Assembly: GCA_015520735.1 (NCBI GenBank)
Contig: WAPN01000033.1
Coordinates: 1-64,000 of the forward strand
Source: Desulfurococcales archaeon
GTDB taxonomy: Archaea > Thermoproteota > Thermoprotei_A > Sulfolobales > Desulfurococcaceae
Direction of reading: 5' to 3'
Length of the DNA: 64,000 nt
The notes under the pieces were generated by a model that worked only from the letters and a program-made list of their open reading frames with translations, was not told where the DNA came from and did not search any database. The translations under genes and the position numbers were made by a program. Position 1 is the stretch's first letter. Each line of letters starts with the position of its first letter. Positions 26,438 to 36,144 of the stretch are shown here, one piece after another.

Positions 26438-29400
26438 TTGACGAGGATATCCTTCATAATAGGCTATAGTGCCTCAATGGCGGCAACGCTCACCGAAACA
26501 GCGCGAAAGCTATCCAGGAGATTTGGCTTCGAGTACAAGATAATAACACCCTACAGGCTGGGAGGAGGAGAAAAAGACTTCATAAAAGGATCGGATTTCA
26601 TACTCATTTATTCCTCGAGGCTTCCAGACGACTATGAGGAAGTTCTGGAAAAGATCAAGGAAGAAAAGATGATTGCAGGGCTAGAGGACACACATTCTTA
26701 TCTTACTAATATTGGAGCTAAGCACTATGCTTGCCTCATCAAGTACCTAAAGATGGGTGGGCGTGAAAACCTAGAATCGCTGATATATTACATACTCAAA
26801 TTATTAGGATATAATGTAGATGTCCCTCAGCCCAAGCCAGTTCCATGGCATGGAGTATATCATCCAGCCTTAGGCGTGTACGGGACGGCCCAAGAATATC
26901 TTCGAGCCTATAAGTTCTCTAATAAGCCCCTAGTAGGTATACTATTCTATAGGAATGACTGGCTCTATGGAAGAACACATCTCGTGGACGAGCTCATCAA
27001 AACAATAGAGGCTGAGGGCCTAGGTGTCCTTCCTGTTTTCACGTACGGTTTCAAAGACAAATACCTGGGAACGCCATCCTCAGAGGACACTATAAGGAAG
27101 TTTTTCATACAGGACGACAGACCGATAATAGACGTACTAATCAATCTCACGAGTTTCTTCATACTAGATCATGGGAGAAGCAGGGAGTGGAGCACTAAAG
27201 GCTATGGGCTTGCCGGTGGACTGTGTCTACTAAAGAAAATGAACATACCAGTGCTCGAATACCTGACTATGTATGATAGAAGCCCCGAGCAGTGGAGGGA
27301 TGATCCAAAGGGATGCGGGTACATGACACTAGTATATAAGATAAGCATGTCTGAAGTCGACGGAGCGATAGAACCAATACCAGTTGCCGCGACAAGGCCA
27401 AACGAGTACGGAGGCAAAGACATAGTTCCTCTACGAGAACAAATAAGGATTATTGCTAGGAGGATCAAGAAATGGGTTAGACTAAGACATAAACCACCGA
27501 GTGAGAGAAGGATAGCGGTCATACTGATAAACCCGCCCTGCAAAGGCCTAGAAGCAAATGTTGCGGTGGGCTTCGGCCTGGACGTCCCCGAGAGCGTTGT
27601 CGAGTTCCTTAAGAAGCTAAGGGAGGCAGGATACAATGTCGGCGATGAGATCCCTGAAACGGGAGAAGAACTCATAAAGATGATCATGGAGAAAAAAGCC
27701 GTAAGCGAGTTCCGATGGACGTCTGTCGAGGACATAGTGAGGAACGGCGGAGCCCTAGACATCCTTCCTCTCGATAAGTATCTCGAATACTATCGAGAAC
27801 TGCCCGAGAAGGCCAGGAAGGAGATAGAATCCTCATGGGGCGACCCCGTTAGAGTGGTTAAGGAGAAGCCACCGGGACTGGCAGGCATGATCCATGACGG
27901 CGGCTTCGTGATCCCCGGCCTCAGGTTCGGCAATGTAGTTATTATACCGCAGCCTAAAAGAGGATGTGCGGGCCCTAGATGTGATGGGACTGTGTGTAAG
28001 ATACTTCACGATCCAAATGTCCCGCCGCCTCATCAATGGCTGGCCGTCTACTGGTGGATAACAAGGGTATTTGACGCGGATATCATGATTCATTTCGGGA
28101 CACATGGTTATCTCGAGTTCCTGCCAGGCAAGAATGCTTGTCTCTCGAGTTCTTGCTGGCCGCTGATAAGCATCGATGATACGCCCCACCTATATGTCTA
28201 CGTGGTATCAAACCCTATGGAGGGCTCGATCGCTAAGCGCCGAGGGATGGCGGCACTAGTAGATCATCTCTACCCGCCCATGGCTGCTGCCGATGCAATG
28301 AGTGAGCTCGACGACCTTGTCAACCAGTATCTTAAAGCCAAGAATATGGGGGATGAGACGCGTAAGAAAGAGTTACTGGAGATGATAAAGGAACTGGCGA
28401 TTAAACATGATATAAAGCTACGAGAAGATATGGGTGCAGACGAGATCATAGAGGCCGTGCACAAGAAGCTCCATATGATAGGGGAAACAGACATAAATCT
28501 CGGACTACACGTCCTGGGCAGGCCGCCAACCCCCGGATCAAAACTAGCCAAATACGTGGTAACAATCGATACAAGACTCCCTCCAGAACAATCTCTTGTG
28601 AAAAATATTTCTCACATCATAGGCGTAAAGTACGAGGAACTCGACGAGTACCCCTTGGAAATTCATGAAAAACTAGGGATACCATATAGAGAGTTGAAAA
28701 AGAAGATCAGGGAGGCCGCCGAAAAAATACTAGAGAAAACCCTAGAGTCAAAGGAACCAGCAGATCCTCTTAAGACACTTGAGGAAATTATTATGGAGTA
28801 TTTTCCGGGAACAAGGATTAGGCCCTCAAATGACCGTATATATGCCCTTAAAAACGCTCTAAGAATAGCTGAGCTGCTAACGGATACGGACAAAGAGGTA
28901 GTCTCCCTTCTAAATGGAGTAGCCGGAGGATATGTGGAACCGGGCCCTTCTGGTAACCTCTATAGAGGTAAGACCAGCGTACTCCCTACTGGGAGGAACT
29001 TCTACCTCCTAGATCCACGGACACTCCCAACGAGAGCAGCCTGGATGGTAGGCGTCAAATCAGCTGATCTTCTTATTAAGTACTATGTTGAGAAGCATGG
29101 GAGAATGCCTGAGACCATAGGACAAGTACTATGGAGTATTGACGCCTTTAAGGCTGATGGAGAGCAGCTGGCCCAGATACTATACCTGCTAGGCGTCAAG
29201 CCTGTATGGGATGACGGAGGAAATGTTGTGGGCCTGCAACCCATACCGCTGGAGAAGCTGGGTAGACCGAGAATAGATGTGCTGGTAAGAATAAGTGGTA
29301 TAGTTAGAGATCTCCTACCAAACTATATAGAGCTAATCGATAAGGCTGTCTCCATCGTTATCAGTCTTGATGAGCCCCTCGAAATGAACTATCCAAGGAA

Positions 29401-30298
29401 ACACTATCTCGAAGACATAGAGAAGCTGGTTAGCCTCGGGCATAGTAAGGAAGAAGCCGAAGAGATCGCGAAGCACCGTGTTTATGGTTCGCCTCCGGGC
29501 AGTTATGGAGCGGGAGTAAATCTGGCCGTGGAAGCATCAGCATGGAAGGACAGGGGTGATCTTGCCAAGATATGGGTGCAATGGAGCGGGTACGCCTATA
29601 CACGAAGCAAATACGGCGTTGAGTCCCACGAACACCTCGTCCTCAGCCTTCGACGCGTAGACATGGTTAACAGGAACCATGTAAGCGATGAACACGACAT
29701 ACTCGGTTGCTGTTGCTACTTCTCATACCATGGAGGATTCTATAACGCTGCTAAGAATCTGTCGAGCCGCGAGGTAGAGGCTGTTACTGTAGACACCCGT
29801 AACGTGTACAGATTAAGGATTAGGGGGATGGACGAGGAAATAGAGCGTGTGCTTCGGGCCAAACTACTCAATGATCAATGGATAGCGGAGATGAAGAAGC
29901 ACGGCTACCGTGGAGCCAGCGAGTTCCAGCGTAAAATACTCCATTTCTATGGATGGGCGTCGGTATCTGGGCTAGCCGAGGACTGGATGTTCGAGAAAAT
30001 CGCCGAGAAATATGTTCTGGATGATGATATGAGGGAATGGTTCCTAGAGCATAACAAGTGGGCTCTAGAGGAGATCGCTAGGAGGCTTATCGAGGCGGGA
30101 CTTAGAGGGGTCTGGAAAGCTTCTCCCGAGCTTCTAGATAGATTAAGACAAGTCTATTCCGAGATAGAGGGTTATCTCGAGGAGGAACTCGGCGCTGGAG
30201 AAGTGCAGGGAGGCGCTATAGATGTGATAAGCTATGATGAAGTAGAGGAATGGAGGAAGAAAATGGAGAAAATCGATAAAATATTGGAAGAGATATAG
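26438..30298 (+). CDS. CobN/BchH-like large subunit of a metal chelatase
   Basis: About 1286 aa, the length of CobN-type subunits that bind the tetrapyrrole and insert metal with ATP. Features seen are the IHFGTHGYLEFLPGKNACLSS region, VSNPMEGSIAKRRG, PTGRNFYLLDPRTLPTRAAW and YAYTRSKYG near the C terminus. Start TTG 26438 is supported by a TATA box and GGTG; the open frame extends to a TTG at 26384. A ChlI-ChlD fusion follows 40 bp downstream. Aerobic CobN inserts cobalt into hydrogenobyrinate diamide, a pathway not evident here; nickel, magnesium or metal exchange on scavenged tetrapyrrole are all open. I keep the family name only. Confidence 0.87.
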   Translation: MTRISFIIGYSASMAATLTETARKLSRRFGFEYKIITPYRLGGGEKDFIKGSDFILIYSSRLPDDYEEVLEKIKEEKMIAGLEDTHSYLTNIGAKHYACLIKYLKMGGRENLESLIYYILKLLGYNVDVPQPKPVPWHGVYHPALGVYGTAQEYLRAYKFSNKPLVGILFYRNDWLYGRTHLVDELIKTIEAEGLGVLPVFTYGFKDKYLGTPSSEDTIRKFFIQDDRPIIDVLINLTSFFILDHGRSREWSTKGYGLAGGLCLLKKMNIPVLEYLTMYDRSPEQWRDDPKGCGYMTLVYKISMSEVDGAIEPIPVAATRPNEYGGKDIVPLREQIRIIARRIKKWVRLRHKPPSERRIAVILINPPCKGLEANVAVGFGLDVPESVVEFLKKLREAGYNVGDEIPETGEELIKMIMEKKAVSEFRWTSVEDIVRNGGALDILPLDKYLEYYRELPEKARKEIESSWGDPVRVVKEKPPGLAGMIHDGGFVIPGLRFGNVVIIPQPKRGCAGPRCDGTVCKILHDPNVPPPHQWLAVYWWITRVFDADIMIHFGTHGYLEFLPGKNACLSSSCWPLISIDDTPHLYVYVVSNPMEGSIAKRRGMAALVDHLYPPMAAADAMSELDDLVNQYLKAKNMGDETRKKELLEMIKELAIKHDIKLREDMGADEIIEAVHKKLHMIGETDINLGLHVLGRPPTPGSKLAKYVVTIDTRLPPEQSLVKNISHIIGVKYEELDEYPLEIHEKLGIPYRELKKKIREAAEKILEKTLESKEPADPLKTLEEIIMEYFPGTRIRPSNDRIYALKNALRIAELLTDTDKEVVSLLNGVAGGYVEPGPSGNLYRGKTSVLPTGRNFYLLDPRTLPTRAAWMVGVKSADLLIKYYVEKHGRMPETIGQVLWSIDAFKADGEQLAQILYLLGVKPVWDDGGNVVGLQPIPLEKLGRPRIDVLVRISGIVRDLLPNYIELIDKAVSIVISLDEPLEMNYPRKHYLEDIEKLVSLGHSKEEAEEIAKHRVYGSPPGSYGAGVNLAVEASAWKDRGDLAKIWVQWSGYAYTRSKYGVESHEHLVLSLRRVDMVNRNHVSDEHDILGCCCYFSYHGGFYNAAKNLSSREVEAVTVDTRNVYRLRIRGMDEEIERVLRAKLLNDQWIAEMKKHGYRGASEFQRKILHFYGWASVSGLAEDWMFEKIAEKYVLDDDMREWFLEHNKWALEEIARRLIEAGLRGVWKASPELLDRLRQVYSEIEGYLEEELGAGEVQGGAIDVISYDEVEEWRKKMEKIDKILEEI

Positions 30299-30337
30299 CT
30301 TGATTGGTACACAGCCTAATGATAATAGGTGCAGATA

Positions 30338-32242
30338 ATGGACGATACAACTAGAATAGCTACCTTCCCGTTTACGGCGATCGTAGGTCTAGATGATGCT
30401 AAGGCAGCATTGCTCGCCGTTGCCGTAAACCCCCTCATAGGGGGCGTACTTCTTAGAGGAGACAAGGGGACAGGTAAGACGACGCTGGTGAGATCATTAG
30501 CGAACCTACTCCCAGAGATCAAGGTCGTTGCGGACTGCCCGTTCAACTGCGACCCGGAAAACCCTAGCATGATGTGCGATAATTGTTACAGGCGGTGGAT
30601 CCGGGGAGAAAAACTATCTGTAACCACACGAAAGATGCGCGTAGTCGATCTCCCCTTGAGCGTCACCCCGGACAGATTGATAGGGACGATAGATGTAGAG
30701 AAGTTCCTCAGAGAAGGAGTAAAAGCAGTGAGTCCTGGACTTTTGGCCGAGGCAAACAGGAACATACTCTACATAGATGAAGTAAATCTGCTCGACGACT
30801 ACATAGCTGATCTAATACTTGATGCCGCGGCATACGGCTGGAACATTATTGAGAGGGAACATGTTTCCTTCAAACATCCTTCAAGATTCATACTAGTTGG
30901 GAGTATGAACCCGGAGGAAGGTGAGCTAAGGCCTCAGCTACTGGACAGGTTCGGTCTAGTGGTAGATGTCAATGCTCCAATGGATCCGGAATTAAGAGCA
31001 GAGATAGTTAGGCGTGTCGAGGAATACAGTATTGACCCTATATCGTTCTACAAGAAATATGAGCCCCTCGAAAACGATCTCCGTGAAAAAATAGCGCAAG
31101 CAAGGAAAATACTGTGTGAAGTAGTCATAGACGATGAACTACTCAGAGCAGTTGCTGAGAAGATAGCAGAGATGAAGATAAGGACCTGTAGAGCGGAGAT
31201 AACGGTTGTTAGGACGGCTAAGGCATTAGCAGCGCTTGATGGTCGGAGAAAAGTTAGTGAGGACGATATAGAGAAAGCCATGAGACTAGCCCTACCCCAT
31301 AGGATAAGGCTGAATCCCTTCGAAGAAGCGGGTAAAAGAGAACACCCTTTCGAGCAAAAATCCTCTGGGCGGACTAAGCCACACAGTCATACCCATCATT
31401 ACTTCAGGGATGATAGCCTGGCTCAGCAAGAAGGACGGGGAGATAGTCCGGGTAGTGGGAAAGAGCTGAGGCTAGGCTCACTAAGACCTGGTACCTCACT
31501 ACCCATTCTTCCCATAAGGAGGGCTAGTAGCAGGAAATGGATAGATTATGGAAGGAGAAGCAGGAAAACGTTTAGGACTAGAATAGGGGGTTTCGTCGGA
31601 GCTCCTATAGGGTATATCTATCCTGCTCCGAGGCCGAGAGACATAGACCTCGTAGGCACTCTTATCGCATCAACGATCATAGGTGATCGTGGTAATTGCT
31701 TAGCTGAGAAAATAAGGCGTAGTCCTGTCCCTGTCCTGACTATGATCTGTCTGGATGCTAGCGGGAGCATGAATTACCGGAAAAGGATAATGATCGCGAA
31801 GGCTGTTGCTCATATGATCACTAGGAGAAGCTATACGCTAAAAACATGGTTGTCGCTCCTTGCCTTTAGAGGCGAAGGCGTTAAGGAATATATTCCGCCT
31901 ACTAGGAACTACAGAAAGATAATCGAGTTGATCGAGAAGATTCCATCAGGTAGAAAAACACCATTGTCCGCATGCCTATACCGAGTACTTGAGGAAGTAT
32001 CTATCTTTCGTAAAAAATACAGGGACTCCGAGGCAGAGGTTTTCCTCATCACCGATGGCAAAGCCAACGTCTCAATTACCGAAAAGGATATTAAGAAAGA
32101 ACTAGCGAGCTTAGCCAGGGAGATCAGGAGAAGGAGAATAAGACTTTACATCATTGATCCGAGAGGAAGAACCGTAGATCCCGGCATTGACTATATAAAA
32201 TTAATAGCTCACCATTCGGGTGGAAAGGTGATCAGGATCTAG
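30338..32242 (+). CDS. ChlI-ChlD fusion: AAA+ and VWA subunits of a metal chelatase
   Basis: 634 aa. Residues about 1-340 are an AAA+ ATPase with Walker A RGDKGTGKTT, four cysteines in the CPFNCD/CDNCYR insert typical of this group and Walker B ILYIDEVNLLDD. A low-complexity His/Ser/Gly linker (about 345-395) follows. The C-terminal VWA domain (about 460-634) has the MIDAS CLDASGSMNY. It is the motor for the CobN-like protein upstream. AGGTG before the ATG at 30338 supports that start over a GTG at 30329. Short linked promoter DNA only; cotranscribed with CobN. Confidence 0.88.
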   Translation: MDDTTRIATFPFTAIVGLDDAKAALLAVAVNPLIGGVLLRGDKGTGKTTLVRSLANLLPEIKVVADCPFNCDPENPSMMCDNCYRRWIRGEKLSVTTRKMRVVDLPLSVTPDRLIGTIDVEKFLREGVKAVSPGLLAEANRNILYIDEVNLLDDYIADLILDAAAYGWNIIEREHVSFKHPSRFILVGSMNPEEGELRPQLLDRFGLVVDVNAPMDPELRAEIVRRVEEYSIDPISFYKKYEPLENDLREKIAQARKILCEVVIDDELLRAVAEKIAEMKIRTCRAEITVVRTAKALAALDGRRKVSEDDIEKAMRLALPHRIRLNPFEEAGKREHPFEQKSSGRTKPHSHTHHYFRDDSLAQQEGRGDSPGSGKELRLGSLRPGTSLPILPIRRASSRKWIDYGRRSRKTFRTRIGGFVGAPIGYIYPAPRPRDIDLVGTLIASTIIGDRGNCLAEKIRRSPVPVLTMICLDASGSMNYRKRIMIAKAVAHMITRRSYTLKTWLSLLAFRGEGVKEYIPPTRNYRKIIELIEKIPSGRKTPLSACLYRVLEEVSIFRKKYRDSEAEVFLITDGKANVSITEKDIKKELASLAREIRRRRIRLYIIDPRGRTVDPGIDYIKLIAHHSGGKVIRI

Positions 32243-32340
32243 TATAGCCCAGTTAACAATTATTGATCGATCTAAGCTATTACTAATATTTCAATAAAAA
32301 TTAGGTACGCAGTACTTTATCCCTTCTCCTTGGAACTATC

Positions 32341-32421
32341 ATGGTTTTAACGTATGAAGATTATAATGAAATGAGAAAATTCATGAAACAAACTAATAAA
32401 AAGAACGCCTGTTCACACTAG
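32341..32421 (+). CDS. Possible 26-residue small protein
   Basis: A short frame MVLTYEDYNEMRKF... ends at 32421. A TATA-like ACTTTATC lies about 25 nt upstream, so it could be a leaderless message ahead of the nucleotidyltransferase-like gene. Length makes chance likely. Confidence 0.2.
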   Translation: MVLTYEDYNEMRKFMKQTNKKNACSH

Positions 32422-32455
32422 AACTGGTCTGAGAATATATCAGGTGTATTTAGAA

Positions 32456-33127
32456 TTGCGAGCCGCGATTTTGCTCAATATTTCATCCAATTATAGTCTT
32501 AGGAAAATTATATTCAGTAAGATAAACGGGGTCTCGGTGATCGAAAAAGTTTATGAAAATGTGAAGAACATTTTTGGTGAAGCGAATATTGTTGGTGGAG
32601 GTGAACTGTACGATGAGGTAATAGAATTTCTTGGAATAGAGGGTATTAGAGACGAGTATGAAGAGCCGTATTTCTTATCTAATCTTGCCATAGCCATCCG
32701 CAAGCTGGGTGATGTGTTTGTCTTCTCACCGAATATGCCATGTATAAACCGTAGATTCGTTGAAGTGCTTATACGGATATGGAGGTCTGGAGGTTATCTT
32801 ATCGTAGCTCCTGGTTGGCAAGACAATAGTGTTGTATACGGCCAAGCAATATATTCTAAACTGCTCATCAAAGATATTGAACAACTAATTGAAGCAAAGA
32901 AAGATATTTTCGATCTCTACGATCTCCACTCGGACAAAACATATGTGCTTTACCTAGACAGATTACCTATAGCTTATACGTCTAGCACAGTAGCTATAGG
33001 GAGAGACGAGGATCTAGTATTCTTTAAGGAATTACTCAGCACTAATGACTCCATAGAATATGCATGCAAGGAAATGTTCAAAGAATTATATCTTAGAAGA
33101 AGCCGTTTGACCTTTCCGCCCTCTTAG
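32456..33127 (+). CDS. Degenerate MobA/CobY-like nucleotidyltransferase fold protein
   Basis: 223 aa from TTG at 32456, preceded by AGGTG; a GTG at 32444 is also possible. The N-terminal RAAILLN strand, GVSVIEKVYENVKNIF and DVFVFSPNMPCINRRFVEVL follow the order of MobA/CobY proteins (compare VLPADTPLIP in CobY in this window). The glycine-rich NTP loop and the catalytic aspartate are missing, replaced by NISSNYSLRKI and SPNMP. Catalysis is therefore doubtful; it might bind a nucleotide or have a new role. The 3' end overlaps the convergent gene by 42 bp. Confidence 0.55.
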   Translation: MRAAILLNISSNYSLRKIIFSKINGVSVIEKVYENVKNIFGEANIVGGGELYDEVIEFLGIEGIRDEYEEPYFLSNLAIAIRKLGDVFVFSPNMPCINRRFVEVLIRIWRSGGYLIVAPGWQDNSVVYGQAIYSKLLIKDIEQLIEAKKDIFDLYDLHSDKTYVLYLDRLPIAYTSSTVAIGRDEDLVFFKELLSTNDSIEYACKEMFKELYLRRSRLTFPPS

Positions 33128-33715
33128 AATTTTGTCAATCGTTCTGCGAAACTTTTCATCATTTTTCATTAGCCAAGAATAATTTTTCTTAATCATCTCC
33201 GTGGGTGCCCAAACTATTTCCGGTTTTTCCCCAGAATAATCTAAGACTATGATAATCAGGCCCGAACCCAAGACGATTGGTGATGTATCTGAACCATGAG
33301 GGAAAACAACATTTTTAAGAATATGTAGCGCTCCGTTAAGCTCCCATTCCTCAGGTATTTTCTCCCCCCTTATATTTTCTTCAAGTCTTTTCGGTGCTCT
33401 GAGAACTGGTATAAGGAGTGCTACCCGGAATCTTCTGAAAGTTCTCCTAGCCAGTTCAAGTCTCATTGTCTCAGTCCACTCAAGAGCTTCTCGAAGCAGC
33501 TTTATAGCCTTCTCAGGTTCTACCTTGTTTTTAATCACTAGCTTCCTATCTACAGCTGGCGGGCGCGATCTGTTTTTCTCCGGCTTGAATATGAGCAGGG
33601 CTCTGCGGCAAGGGAAATCCAGTTTGTCATCTATGAAGAACGCATCTAACAAAAACTCCTTGTTTTCTACCCTGATCCTGTACGCTGGTATGATAATTAG
33701 TGCTTTAGGCAACAT
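33086..33715 (-). CDS. Unknown protein, member of a two-copy family in this window
   Basis: 209 aa. Clearly paralogous to the protein at 44828-45418: both start with IPAYR/IPCYK, then LLDAFFID/LLDAYFMN, RRALLIF/RRTLMIY, NGALHIL/NGALYII and finish with IKKNYSWLMKNDEKFRR versus IHKNYMYLYRIDEVFRR. No known family is recognised and no catalytic motif stands out. The ATG at 33715 is preceded by GGGTGA. Both copies stand alone on the minus strand, and each overlaps the 3' end of a convergent gene. Confidence 0.75.
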   Translation of the reverse strand: MLPKALIIIPAYRIRVENKEFLLDAFFIDDKLDFPCRRALLIFKPEKNRSRPPAVDRKLVIKNKVEPEKAIKLLREALEWTETMRLELARRTFRRFRVALLIPVLRAPKRLEENIRGEKIPEEWELNGALHILKNVVFPHGSDTSPIVLGSGLIIIVLDYSGEKPEIVWAPTEMIKKNYSWLMKNDEKFRRTIDKILRGRKGQTASSKI

Positions 33716-33837
33716 TCACCCTCTCTTGTTCCAGAGTTTTCGTTATCTTTCCCTATTATTCATTGACCATTAGAAACGTAAAACAAATGTATGAATATTT
33801 CGCTGTTATATTATTTAGGGGAAAAACGTGGGGTTAG

Positions 33838-33851
33838 ATTTTTATAATCCA
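33838..33851 (+). promoter_or_regulatory. TATA box of the peptide-type binding protein
   Basis: GATTTTTATAATCC lies about 26-28 nt before the ATG at 33874, which would then be leaderless. A GGGGAG site before the ATG at 33901 supports the shorter protein. Both starts remain possible. Confidence 0.5.
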
Positions 33852-33900
33852 ATACCCCCTTTTCTTCACGTAAATGAGAACTGTAATGGGGAGAATAATC

Positions 33901-36144
33901 ATGAGATCCAAATATATGCGTGCCCTGTCTAAGGGGGCAGCTGCAGCCATAGCTATAATTATAATTATAGGTATTATAGCTGGAGCATACTACTACATGC
34001 AGAGCCAGAAGCCCTCCGCAACTACGACATCACCACCCACTACCACTACTACTACCACCCAGTCGCCCACCCAAACCACTAGCCCAACCACAACCCCCAC
34101 TGGCACCCAGACAACTACTTCGCCGCCCAGCCAGAAGCCGCCCATCCACACCACCGTGATATACCTGATTCAGAACGATGCCACAACAAGAGTACTAACG
34201 ATTAAGAAGGGAGTAGCAGATATCGGTGTGGTGCCAGCCGACCAGCTAAATGCATTGGCCGGCACCACTTATGACGGTACGAACTTCAAGATCATAAAGC
34301 AGGAGATGGGCCTAAGCCTCACCATAGTCTACATTGTGCTCAACACCTACAAGCCACCCTTCAACAACCTGCTGGTAAGACAGGCACTAGCCTACGCGAC
34401 ACCATACAAGATGATCTGGGAGACCGTATACGCTGGCACTGTGACCAACCTAGTGGGAGTAATACCCAAGGGCATGCTGGGATGGACAGATTATAAGGTC
34501 ATACAGTACAAGTTCGACCTAGCCAAGGCAAAAGAGCTGATACAGAAGAGCGGTATCAACCCATCAAACTATGTTATAACCATCTACTACAACCAGGGCA
34601 ACACCCAGAGAGCAAAGATCGCTAGCCTATTATCGCAGTACTGGGGACAGTTAGGATTCAAGGTCATGGTACAGTCACTATCATGGCCACAGCTACTCGA
34701 GAAGACCTCCAAGCCTGAGTTCGACGTGTATATCATTGGATGGGCACCCGACTATCTGGACCCCGACGACTATGCTGGACCACTAGTTGGTGGTGGAACA
34801 AAGTTCGACTCAGTAAATGTATATCAGGTCAACTCGGCGGCTGATGTCTCCAAGTACCTGAGCAAAGCGACTGTTATCGACACAAAGGACGCCTACGTAG
34901 TAGTGGGTCCTGCGGGGACTGGCGCAAGCGTAAGTATTAGCGGTAAACCGATCGTCGTCGTCCAGTACAAACTATCAGCGAAGCAGACACCTATACCGAA
35001 CTGCACTGCTTTCACAACCATTGACCCATCATTCTATAGGAATGTAACACTAGATGCTCTAATCCAGGCAGGCAGATACGCTGTAGAGTACAAGGTCAGA
35101 GAGGCAATTTACCAGGCAGTCGAGAGGATATCAAACGAGCAATTACCATGTATATGGCTTGGCCAATACATGGTTGTACGTGACTACTGGGACTGGGTGC
35201 AGGGCAGGTACTACAACCCGATCCTAGCGGAGAGATGGGATCTAATATGGGAGAAGCCCATACCTAATCCACCCAGCATAGGTATAGGCAACTACGTCAA
35301 TGATGCTCATACTCTAGTAATAGCCACTATTGGATGGCCGCAGAGCTTCGACCCGGCCAAGAGCTATGAGACCTTTGGATGGGAGATCTTCCACGAGATA
35401 GGCGACACCCTAGTAACTTATTGGAAGGCCGATACTACTCACATAGTCCCGGACGCTGCAGTTGCATGGGCATACAGCAAAGATGGCACTGAGTGGTTCT
35501 TCGTAATAAGAGACGGGCTAAAGGCGTATGACCCCAACAGCGGCAAGGTATACCCGGTCAACGCAACCGATGTATTATTCACTATATGGAGGATCGCAAG
35601 ACTAGGTCTAGACCCGTCATGGATGATATCCACATTCATAGATGTCAATGCTAGCAGAGTATACACTGAGAATGAATTCAACCAGCTACTCGCTAAGGGA
35701 GGTATCTATGCGACCTATAATGGTAAGACTGAGGAGGTAAAGAGTCTATCACAGCTACTACAGTTCTTCGGATATAGTGGCAAAACCGCAGGGGTGGTGA
35801 TGCTCAAGCTATACAAGCCATACTCAGCCATACTCAACATCCTGGCCGATCCATTCACTATGATAATACCCGCCAAGTACCTCTTCGATAATGTACCGCA
35901 ATTAAAGGGCAAGTACGAGGAGGCAATGAAGGCTGCACAGTGGGGTAAGAACCCAGAAGCCTGGGCCAAGTACATAGGCACAGGTGACAAGGAGCCAACC
36001 CACCAGTTCCTACACACACATCCAATTGGAACTGGGCCATACTATGTGGCCAGCTTCAAGCAGGACTCATATATCATACTAAAGCTCAACCCGTACTACT
36101 GGAACGCAACATTGTGGTACCAGCTGTACGGCTATAAGCCGTAA
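33901..36144 (+). CDS. Family 5 (peptide/oligosaccharide-type) ABC binding protein, apparently circularly permuted
   Basis: 747 aa: membrane helix (about 10-33), Thr/Ser/Pro linker (about 38-80), then a binding domain in rotated order. Residues about 84-450 correspond to the C-terminal two-thirds of a normal family 5 protein (DATTRVLTIKKGVADIG, VRQALAYATPYKM, FDVYIIGWAPDYLDPDDY, AIYQAVERISNEQLPCIWL). Residues about 470-747 correspond to its N-terminal third (TLVIATIGWPQSFDPAKSYE, VPDAAVAWAYSKDGTEW, then GTGPYYVASF and NPYYWN at the end). Family 5 ligands are peptides or sugars. The dppBCDF-type operon begins 3 kb downstream. I chose ATG 33901 (GGGGAG); ATG 33874 is also plausible. Confidence 0.85.
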   Translation: MRSKYMRALSKGAAAAIAIIIIIGIIAGAYYYMQSQKPSATTTSPPTTTTTTTQSPTQTTSPTTTPTGTQTTTSPPSQKPPIHTTVIYLIQNDATTRVLTIKKGVADIGVVPADQLNALAGTTYDGTNFKIIKQEMGLSLTIVYIVLNTYKPPFNNLLVRQALAYATPYKMIWETVYAGTVTNLVGVIPKGMLGWTDYKVIQYKFDLAKAKELIQKSGINPSNYVITIYYNQGNTQRAKIASLLSQYWGQLGFKVMVQSLSWPQLLEKTSKPEFDVYIIGWAPDYLDPDDYAGPLVGGGTKFDSVNVYQVNSAADVSKYLSKATVIDTKDAYVVVGPAGTGASVSISGKPIVVVQYKLSAKQTPIPNCTAFTTIDPSFYRNVTLDALIQAGRYAVEYKVREAIYQAVERISNEQLPCIWLGQYMVVRDYWDWVQGRYYNPILAERWDLIWEKPIPNPPSIGIGNYVNDAHTLVIATIGWPQSFDPAKSYETFGWEIFHEIGDTLVTYWKADTTHIVPDAAVAWAYSKDGTEWFFVIRDGLKAYDPNSGKVYPVNATDVLFTIWRIARLGLDPSWMISTFIDVNASRVYTENEFNQLLAKGGIYATYNGKTEEVKSLSQLLQFFGYSGKTAGVVMLKLYKPYSAILNILADPFTMIIPAKYLFDNVPQLKGKYEEAMKAAQWGKNPEAWAKYIGTGDKEPTHQFLHTHPIGTGPYYVASFKQDSYIILKLNPYYWNATLWYQLYGYKP

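Noticed and set aside
27202-28551. Several long minus-strand frames within the CobN-like gene
   Set aside because: Antisense shadows of a long conserved gene; no ribosome sites or recognisable domains.
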